A program made the position numbers and the translations under genes. A model generated the notes under the pieces. It was not told the DNA's origin, did no database searches, and saw nothing but the letters and a program-made list of their open reading frames with translations. Of a DNA stretch of 64,000 bases, positions 56,227 through 64,000 are shown piece after piece. Position 1 is the first letter of the stretch. Every line of letters starts with the position of its first letter. The DNA is from Pictodentalium vernedei (Eukaryota > Mollusca > Scaphopoda > Dentaliida > Dentaliidae): NCBI GenBank assembly GCA_031216915.1, contig JAUFNR010000012.1, positions 248,001-312,000 on the forward strand, read 5' to 3'.

Positions 56227-58183
56227 AGGTCTTCACCTCGATTCGTCCCAGGTTGGAGGAAGGATATCCAAGTTTGCATACAATTGGGCCACGATCACAT
56301 CCGATTCTTGGATGTTAGATGTTGTTTGGTCCGGTCTGCGGATATCCTTTCGGAGGCACCCCACTCTGTCGAAAGTGCCTGTTCCAACCCAAGTTCCTTC
56401 AAAACGTTTCACGTCGGGAACTTTTGATCACGGAGATAGACAATCTCCTGTCAAAGGGAGGATCGTGGTCATCAAGAACATTCATTCAGTGGGATTTTAT
56501 TCCAGCCGGTTCTTGGGGGCGAAGAAGGATGGCCGACTCCAAACGGTTGTTATCTATCTGAGTATCCTGAACCAGTCTCTCCCAAGTTCAGCATGGAGAT
56601 TTTCAGGTCAGTTCCATTTCCCAGGGAGATTTCGCTTCCTGCATCGACCTGCAAGTCGTTTACTTTCACGTTCCGATTTATCGGACATCTCGAAAGTATC
56701 TCAGGTTTGCTTTTCTGGAGTGAGTTTACCAGTTCAAGATCATGCCTTTCAGCCACATCCTGGCCCCTTGGGCCTTCACCCGACTGATGTCGCATGTGAT
56801 AGCCTTCCATTGCACACAGTCCAAGGTGACTACTTCAGCCTATCTGGACGATATTCTCCAGAGGCACTCCAGTGCTTCTCTTCTGGAGTCAGATGTCAAC
56901 ACACTGTTGAGCCTGCTCATGTCACAGAGGTTCCGAATCATTGAGGAGAAGTCGGACCTGTCCCTTCTCAGTTGTTTTGTCATCTGGTTATGGACTTCTG
57001 CATACAGCTGAATATGGTGGTGGTTCCCCGGGCGAGGGCTGTGATTCCCCCGGCTTTCACCCTGACTCTTCCCCAGTCCACTACAGCTCGGAGTATGCTC
57101 CGGGTGCTCGGTCTCTGTGGTTCGGTGACAGATCTCATTCCTCTAGGTCGGCTGCATGTCATTCCTCTCCAACTCTTCCTGCTCAGTCGTTGGAGGCCGA
57201 CCGTCGATCCTCTGGATTTGGTGCTTCAGTTACTAACATCTCTTCATCGTCACCTTTTTCCCTGGACAGATGTTCAGTGGATTATGCAGGGAGTTCTGTT
57301 GGACATGCCCATATCCGATCTGTATTCTCTTGGTAGATGCCAGCGATCTCGGATGGGGCACGACGTTGGATCCTCTAGGTCTTCATGATGTATGGGACCT
57401 GATCAAGCAGCTCTTCACATCAACCAGAAGGAGCTTCTTGCTGTTCTTTGGAGTTTCCGGCATTGGATCCCCCACCTTTCGAATCGTCAGGTCCTTCTGT
57501 TGTTTGACATTTGTCGCTTACATTCAGAACCAGGGCGGCACGCACTCTGTTCTCATGTACGAATTGGCTCAGGATTTTCTACTTTTAGCTCAGGATGTCA
57601 ATGCCAGGGTGGTGGGTCGACACATTCCCAGTCGTCTGAATGTCCTAGCCAACTCCCTGCCCTGACGTGACAGGGTCATTTCCACTGCGTGGATGCTTTA
57701 TAGGGCAGTGCTCCAGTCGCTTTGCGATCTCTGGGGTTGTCCTCACATCGATTCTTTTGCGACCTGTTGGAACCATCAAGTGGACACTTTCATGACCCTG
57801 TGTCTAGATGCTCTGGCTTTCACTGTGGACACTGTGTCAATCGATTGGAACAGTCCTGTTGGCTACGCCTTCTCGTCAGGGCCGCTTCTGCCTCAGGTTC
57901 TAGCGAAGATATGAACCTGCAGTTGTTGAATCATTCTGATTGCTCCCCTGTCACCTCAGCGAGTGTGGGTCAATCAGCTCCGCTCTCTGTTGGCGGCGGT
58001 TCTGAAACATCTCCCTCTATGTCACGACCTTCTTTGTCAAGGTCATCTGAGGAGGTTTCATGTCGACCCGACTTCATTGTGCCTTCACGCATATCTTTGT
58101 TGGGTCCTGTCTTTCTCCGCATAATTTTTCGAGACAAACAGTGGAGTGCATTTCTACTTCAAGGCGGCACTCCACTGGTTTAG
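56227..58183 (+). pseudogene. U6 plus-arm RT/RNase H/methyltransferase-like ORF2
   Basis: Has the family-wide TGA (56721-56723) but keeps Tyr-Leu-Asp-Asp (near 56841) and the intact CCATTGCACAC (near 56808), and reads CAG, not TAG, at the RNase H border (near 57286). It thus groups with U1 rather than with its neighbours U3-U5. Private small deletions lie near 57382 and 57402. Confidence 0.87.
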
Positions 58184-58558
58184 CCTATGTGGCTAAGTGG
58201 AAGGTCTTCTGTCAATGGTGTGCTGATCACTCTGTTGATTATACTGATCCTTTGGTAACACAGATTGGAGAGTTTCTGGTACATTTGCTTGATTCTCGGA
58301 GTCTGCAACCTGTTACCATCCAAGGGTACAGGTCCATGCTTTTGGAGACCTTTTCGTATGTGGGAAAGCGTCATATCAGCACTAATCCGTACCTCTCCAA
58401 GCTTAGTCGGCACTTTTCTTTGGAAAGGCCTAGGATTTTGCAGCTTACCCCAAGATGGAATCTTTCTTGGGTGCTGCTTTACTTGGTGGCAGGGAGTGGG
58501 AGGTGCTGTTCAAACCTTTATCCCAGGTGGATATGTGTTTTCTCACATACAAGATGGC
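58141..58558 (+). pseudogene. U6 tyrosine recombinase N-terminal fragment
   Basis: Starts at the same domain border as the other units and stops at ACATACAAGATGGCTTTT, before the Arg box. From 58559 a different repeat takes over, so this is the broken right edge of the array. Confidence 0.85.
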
Positions 58559-58985
58559 TTTTGATATTTGGTATACAGCATCCTTTGGGAGTCAGATCTA
58601 AGTTTGTTCAAATTAAGTCCTTGAGTTAACATTTGGACTACCTATTGGAGCCTGAATTTTAACTTAATCCATCCAATATGAGGAATAATCTTTAAAAATC
58701 AGCTTCTTGAGATACAATCAGAATCTTTAGATATTTGGTATACAGCATCATTTGAGGGTTCAGATTGAGTTTGTTCAAATAAAGTCCTTTTGTTGATATT
58801 TGTGTTCCCTATTGCAGTGTGGGGGGGGGGGGGGGGGAAGCGCCAGTAGTGCAAAATTTGTAATATTCTCTATATTTGCTTCTCCAAAACCACCAGTCAG
58901 AATCTTTGGATATTTGTATACAACATCCTTCAAGTTTGTTTCAGTCAAGTCTATTGGTTGATATTTGGACTCTCTAGTTTCCCAT
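58559..58985 (+). repeat. Three ~170-bp repeat units (start of 165-bp family)
   Basis: The phrase GATATTTGGTATACAGCATC recurs near 58562, 58732 and (diverged) 58910, each followed by an AGTTTGTTCAAAT-like phrase. A G-run lies at about 58819-58837. Related to 60230-62230. Confidence 0.8.
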
Positions 58986-59166
58986 TACTGAAAATCTGGG
59001 CATTATTTCTGTGGTAGCATCCATTTTTCTCGCTCACCAGGCTGCAATACATTGGGTCAGTGTTTTCCATTGTGGCCAAATTCGATCAATCTAAAGGTCT
59101 GCTGTTGAACACAGACACAATCCCATTCATTGACACATTATTATAGACAGTTGGTGCATATGTCAA

Positions 59167-59990
59167 GAGTTTTGTTGGCAAAAGGAAACTAAAGTTATTG
59201 CATTGAAAGCAATGTTCTATTTATTGTGTCTCGAAAAAAAATTTTTGGGGACTATTAAAATAGCCAGTATCCGTGCCTGCATGTGTCCGTCCGTGCATGC
59301 ATCCATCCCACTTTGGTTTCCCGATGATAACTTTAGTTATAGTTGGCTAATTAAATCAAATGAAAATTGATATGTAGGTGTATCAACATAAAATACAGGT
59401 CAAGTTCGAATTGGGGTGTGCCCTGACAATTTTTGCCAGAGTTATGCCCCTTTTTCGACTTCAAAAATTCATTTTTGGGGGTTTCCTGATAACTTCGGTT
59501 ATAGTTGGCCAAATCAAATAAAATTTCGTATGTAGGTATATCAACATAACATATCCAGGTCAAGAGTTTTGTTGGCAAAAGGAAACAAAAGTTATTGCAT
59601 GGAAAGCAGTGTTGTATTTATTGTCTCCCGAAAAAAATTTTTCAGGGGACTATTAAAATAGCCGGTGTCTGTGTGTTTGTGCATGATAACTTTAGTTACA
59701 GTTGGCCAAATCAAATGAAAATTGGTATGTTGGTGTATCAAGTTCAAATAAGGGTGTGGTCTGAAAGTTCTGCCAGAGTTATGCCCCTTTTTCAACTTAG
59801 AAAATTCTTCTTTTTTTTGTTTTGTCATAACTTTAGTTGCTGTTGACCGATTCAAATAAAATTTGGTATGTAGGTGTATCAACATAACATATAGGTCCAG
59901 TTCAAATCAGGGTTTGGTATAACATGTTTTGCCAGAGTTTTGTCCCTTTTTCTACCTCGAAAAATTCAATTTTTAGCTAACCGAAGGGAG
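59167..59990 (+). repeat. Direct duplication with ~398-bp offset
   Basis: AGAGTTTTGTTGGCAAAAGG at 59167 recurs at 59565. The following GACTATTAAAATAGCC, AACTTTAGTTA, GTATCAACATAA and GCCAGAGTTATGCCCC phrases recur in the same order. Within it, a shorter AGTTGGCCAAATCAAAT module occurs about four times (near 59340, 59500, 59700 and 59840). No gene. Confidence 0.8.
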
Positions 59991-60229
59991 CTTAACTTAT
60001 CACTTGCCGTCCGTCGTGAACTTTACATTATTGACTTCTCCTTACAAACTACTCGACCAAATTGAACCAAATTTTGTGTGCATATTCCTTATCATATGTC
60101 AATTCAGGATTGTGCACATAAACTTGCCACACCCACAGGGGGCACCAGAAGGGGCATAAATCTGATAGCACCCATAAATTTTTTCAAAAATTAAAAAAAA
60201 TCTTCTTTTTCAGATCCACCAGTCAGAAT
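59991..60229. other. Short interspersed-repeat-like segment
   Basis: Contains CTAACCGAAGGGAGCTTAAC and CACCCACAGGGGGCACCAGAAGG phrases, apparently part of another repeat. No gene. Confidence 0.4.
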
Positions 60230-62230
60230 CTTTTTATATTTGTTATACAACATCTCTAGGGGGTCAAATTCAAGTTTGTTCAAATCGAGTCCCTGGGTTA
60301 AGATTTGGGCTCTCTATCTTCTAATTCAGATCCATCAGTCAGAATCCTTTTATGTTTGGTATTCAACACCCCAGGGGGGGGGGGGGGGGGTCAGATTCCA
60401 GTTTGGTCAAATTGGGACCCTGAGTTAGTATTTGGGCTCTCTATTGGAGCCCAAAGTTTAACTTGATGCAATTTGAGGAAATTTCTTTAAAAATCTTCTT
60501 CAGATCGACACTCAGAATCCTTTCATGTTTGGTATACAACATCTATAGGGGGGGCAGATTCAAGTTTGTTCATATCGAGTTGCTGGGTTTTTATTTGGGC
60601 TCCCTATGGGAGCCCAAATTTTAACTTTGTGCAATGCGTGGAATATTCTTTAAAAATCTTCTTCAGATTCACTAGTGAGAATCCTCTCATATTTAGTATA
60701 CATCATCTCTAGGGGGGCCAGATTCAAGTTTGTTTAAAATCGGGTCCCTGAGTTAGTATTTGGGCTCTCTATTGGAGCCCAAAGTTTAACTTAGTGCAAT
60801 TTGAGGAAATTTCTTTAAAAATCTTCTTCAGATCGACCACTCAGAATCCTTTCATGTTTGGTATACAACATCTATAGGGGGGGTCAGATTCAAGTTTGTT
60901 CAAATCTAGTCTCTGGGTTTATATTTGGGATTCCTATGGGAGCCCAAATTTTAACTTTATGCAATGCGTGGAATATTCTTTAAAAATCTTCTTCATCAGA
61001 TTCACCAGTCAGAATTCTCTCATATTTGGTATACATCATCTCTAGGGGTGCCAGATTCAAGTTTGTTCAAATCGAGCTTCTCGGTTAATCTTTGCGTTCC
61101 CTATGGGAGCCTGAATTTTAACCTAGTGCAATATGAGAAAATTTCTTTAAAAATCGTTTTCTTCTGATCCACCAGTCAGAATCCTTTAACATTTGGTGTG
61201 CATCATGTGTAGGAGGGGTCAGATTCAATTTTGTTCAAATTGGGTCCCTGGGTTGAAAATTTTGAGTCTGGTTTGGACTTAGAAATTTTTGACCAAAATT
61301 TGAGAAAAAAAATTTGTTTTGGATTTTTATGCATTTTGCTAAATTTTGTCACAAAACCCCCCCAAATTTTTAGCCTGAAAATTTTGGGTCCTGTTCCGAC
61401 TCCGAAATTTTTGACCAAAATTCGGATTTTTTTTTTTTAAATTTATGCGTTTTTTGTTCAATTTTGAGACGAAAAAACTAAATTTTAGCCTGAAAATTTT
61501 GGGTCTGGTTCAGACTTGGAAATTTTGGTCGAAAATTTGGAAAAAAAATAATTGTTTTTTATGCGTTTTGTTCAATTTTGAGATGGAAACAAAATTTATA
61601 GCCTGAAAATTTTGGGTCCTGTTCCGACTTTTTTTTAAATCTTCTTCAGACTATGTAGTCAAAATGCTTTCATATTTGGTATACAACATCTCTAGGAGGG
61701 TTAGATTCAAGTTTGTTCAATCCTAGTCCATGGGTTGATATTTGGGCTCCCTATGGGAGCCGAAATTTTTACTTAGTACAACATAAGAAAATTGCTTTAA
61801 AAATCTTCTTCATTCTTCCGATCCACCAGTAAGAATCCTTTCATATTTGGTATACAATATCTCTTGGAGGATAAGACTCAAGTTTGTTCAAACCTGGTCC
61901 AGAGTTATTAATTTGGGCTACCTATAGGAGCCTGAATTTTAACTTAAGTTCAATATGAGGGAATTTCTTTTAAAATCTTCTTCAGATCCACCAATCAGAA
62001 TCCTTTCATATTTGGTATACAACATCTCTAGGTAGGTCAGATTCAAGTTTGTTCAAATCAGGACCCTGGGTTAATATTTTGGCTCCCTATTTGAGCCCAA
62101 AGTTTAACTTAGTGCAGTGTGAGGTGATTTCTTTAAAAACCTTCTTCATATCCACCAGTCAGAATTCTTTTCTATTTGGTATATGACAGCTCAAGGGGGA
62201 TCAGATTCAAGTTCAATTTGAGTCCTTGGC
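60230..62230 (+). repeat. Satellite-like array, ~165-bp period
   Basis: CATATTTGGTATACAACATC-type phrases occur near 60232, 60352, 60524, 60689, 60855, 61021, 61188, 61670, 61847, 62008 and 62169; the spacings in the regular part are 165-167 bp. Each unit also carries CAGATTCAAGTTTGTTCAAAT and a short palindrome GCTCCCTATGGGAGC. A poly-G run sits at about 60376-60391. The array is interrupted at 61250-61640 by another tandem repeat. Confidence 0.9.
61250..61640 (+). repeat. Tandem sub-array, ~115-120-bp units
   Basis: GCCTGAAAATTTTGGGTC(C/T)(T/G)G(T/G)TC(C/A)GAC occurs near 61372, 61489 and 61601, with an earlier diverged copy near 61255. It is inserted within the 165-bp array. AT-rich, no stable frame. 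Confidence 0.75.
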
Positions 62231-62445
62231 TTAATATTTGGGCTCTATGGGCAGAGGTGGGGTGGGTATGGGGCATGTTACGTTCAGGTTTGTTCAAATC
62301 CATTCCTTAGTGTTTTTCCATAAAATTTGCCTCTCATGACTTCATTCCTTTGTAGTGTTGATGAACCATGTCTAACTGAATGTGACTCCAAATACTTCTT
62401 TGAACCACTTAGGCCAGTCAGTGATTAAGGCCCCTTGGGGCCTCT

Positions 62446-62488
<43 letters not shown>

Positions 62489-63610
62489 TTACTTCCCTTT
62501 TCATTTATGACTCCTAACAAATCCGCTTGATTGAGTGCCACCCCAATGATACATTGCAATCACTTGGACATAAAATCACGCATCATGCGAATAATTCATA
62601 AGGTCGGGGTCTAATTGTGTTTTCACAGTAATCCTCTGTTCATCAACATTATGGGGTCCTGCCGCAATTTTGTTTTTAAAAATAATCCGGCCATACCATA
62701 CGTGACTAGAATTGTTAAGGCCATGATTCCATCTCTAATCAAAATTTAAGCAATTCTCGGAGCATCGCTTCTCGGAGTCGAGGATTTGGCTCCATTTGCA
62801 ATTTTCAAATTTTTTCCACACCGGGCCGAACCAAGGTCCAACCGGTGCGTCTTGTGGACCCTTATGAGTTATGGTCATGGACAACCAGCTCAAACCCGCC
62901 GCAACTGGAGGGAGGGGGGAATTCAGAGTGGGCAGAACCTCGAATTAATACCCTCTTGCAATGCCCTGGAGATAAATGGATAATAGATAAACACAGAGTA
63001 TGGGCTTGCGTAAACGGGATTTCGTGTTGAAAATAAGGGCATAACTCCTGGCATGGTGTTACTCCCCTCAAAATATTCAGATCTTCTGTTCATAGGGCAG
63101 ATAATAGGGCAAGCCCAAAGCCTGCCCTGTGGTGCCCAGCCTCTAACTGGTTAACTCAGTCCGCGACCCACGCAACGACTGCCCTGACAAGGAATTATTT
63201 ACCAGAATGTTGCCCTGCATAACAGAATTGAGCTGAACAGCTAAGTCACACTGGGCACCCGATATGTCATGGTCTTGTAAACTTCCATCTCCACACATAT
63301 GCCCTAGTATTGGGTGGTGTTGTGATATATATGCAGGGCAATATGCACTGACAGTAGGGCAAAATGATGATACCCCCCCCCCCCCCCCTTCCCCCTCAAT
63401 TATTTTTCAGTAGTTACGGGCCTGCCTGGAAACACAAACAAAATCTTCATGGTATTTTTTGTTCGCGCTTGTGCTTTGCACAGCAATTTCTTGTTTTCTC
63501 TTGTTGGGTTGTTCCTACTTTCGATTTGGCGCCAAGTAGTTTCCAGGATATAACGACGCTCAGGATTAGTCAAGCCGGCGCGTTGCTTCTTGGGATTTTA
63601 TCCCGATTCA
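62231..63610. other. No gene recognised
   Basis: Contains the (TTTA)n microsatellite at 62445-62490 and a C-run near 63374-63388. Open frames of 60-97 codons have no recognisable motif and overlap on both strands. Confidence 0.5.
62445..62490. repeat. (TTTA)n microsatellite
   Basis: About eleven uninterrupted TTTA units. Confidence 0.95.
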
Positions 63611-64000
63611 GCATCATACTGTATGACCCTGGGTCTTACATTGTGAATTTAGTATGATGCTTAAATAAGCGATGTATGACCCAGCATCATGCAAGTTGAA
63701 CCTGCATCATACTATGTATGACCCTGGGTCATACACTGTGAATTTAGTTTGATACCTAAATAAGCGATGTATGATCCAGCATCGTGCAAGTTGAACCTGC
63801 ATCATACCATGTATGACCCTAGGTCATACATTGTGAATTTAGTATGATACCAAAATAAGCGATGTATGACCCAGAATCGTGCAAGTTGAACCTGCATCAT
63901 ACTATGTATGACCCTGGGTCATACATTGTGAATTTAGTATGATACTTAAATACGCGATGTATGACCCAGCATCGTGCAAGTTAAACCTGCATCATACTAT
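63611..64000 (+). repeat. 95-bp satellite, 4+ units, runs off the window
   Basis: GCATCATAC starts at 63611, 63704, 63799, 63894 and 63989 (spacing 93, 95, 95, 95). Each unit has a palindrome GTATGACCCTGGGTCATAC (perfect except in the first unit) and a GATGTATGACCCAGCATCGTG phrase. Units are close to identical. The array continues past the window end. Confidence 0.95.

Larger units (their letters stand above)
22508..58558 (+). repeat. Tandem array of ~8-kb family-B DIRS units
   Basis: Segment A begins at 24937, 32998, 41047, 49046 and 52256, giving unit lengths of 8061, 8049, 7999 and 3210 bp and a final truncated unit of about 6.3 kb. The array is preceded by a unit tail (22508-24936). Full-unit order: segment A, C-run, minus-strand DIRS arm, plus-strand DIRS arm, ICR, segment D. 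Identity among the middle units is high, well above 95% by eye in most stretches. U0 (9541-19745) is a diverged relative outside the array. Confidence 0.92.

Noticed and set aside
63611..64000. Regular 95-bp repeats resembling a CRISPR array.
   Set aside because: The whole 95-bp unit repeats without unique spacers, and the context is a eukaryotic repeat landscape.
1..64000. Search for tRNA, rRNA or snRNA genes.
   Set aside because: No cloverleaf with A and B box sequences or recognisable rRNA/snRNA core was spotted by eye; a covariance-model scan would be needed to exclude them fully.

Overview
The window is non-coding-rich metazoan genomic DNA made almost entirely of transposable-element and repeat sequence. 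No host gene, rRNA or tRNA could be supported. The repeat styles (blocks with a 'gccagagttatgcccc' phrase, accordion-like 95-, 165- and 187-bp arrays, abundant DIRS-type retrotransposons) suggest a marine invertebrate, plausibly a mollusc, but this is an inference and the species cannot be fixed from the sequence.

Layout. (1) 1-1453: decayed 3' part of a DIRS-type tyrosine-recombinase retrotransposon (family A, copy A1), abutting one copy of a ~2.1-kb direct duplication (1459-3659 and 4844-6929); the second copy abuts the 5' end of another family-A element (A2, 6930-7235). (2) 7236-9540: AT-rich DNA with small tandem repeats. (3) 9541-11621 and 18702-19745: unit U0 of a second, dead DIRS-like family (family B), split by (4) a nearly complete 7.1-kb family-A element (11622-18701). 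That element has 188-bp inverted terminal repeats, a gag with one stop and one frameshift, an intact reverse transcriptase/RNase H/methyltransferase-like ORF, an intact tyrosine recombinase ORF overlapping it by 1.9 kb, and an internal complementary region (ICR). (5) 19746-22507: gene-free DNA with a 3 x 187-bp repeat. (6) 22508-58558: a tandem array of ~8-kb family-B units (U1 tail, U2, U3, U4, shrunken U5, truncated U6). (7) 58559-64000: satellite-like arrays (about 165 bp and 95 bp periods), a 398-bp duplication, (TTTA)n and homopolymers.

Each full array unit has the order: ~1.5-kb non-DIRS segment ('segment A'), minus-strand DIRS arm (recombinase N-terminus, RNase H, RT), plus-strand DIRS arm (gag end, RT, RNase H, recombinase), ICR, and a 'segment D' with tandem palindromes. 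The two arms are head to head, so every full unit carries a ~1.9-kb inverted repeat around a ~1.1-kb spacer. All family-B copies are dead. Plus arms share a TGA inside RT, U2-U5 share a YLDD to YLDY change, and every unit reaching the recombinase HxxR motif has lost its Arg. Shared lesions show that the middle units (U2-U5) are the youngest and the two end units (U1, U6) are older lineages.

The most interesting points are the inverted-arm array (a possible dsRNA or small-RNA source), the ICR of copy A1 reading like a joined element circle, empty-site comparisons implying insertion at short T-runs without target duplication, and the long overprinted ORF2/ORF3 pair. Boundaries were judged by eye and are usually good to about 5-20 bp.
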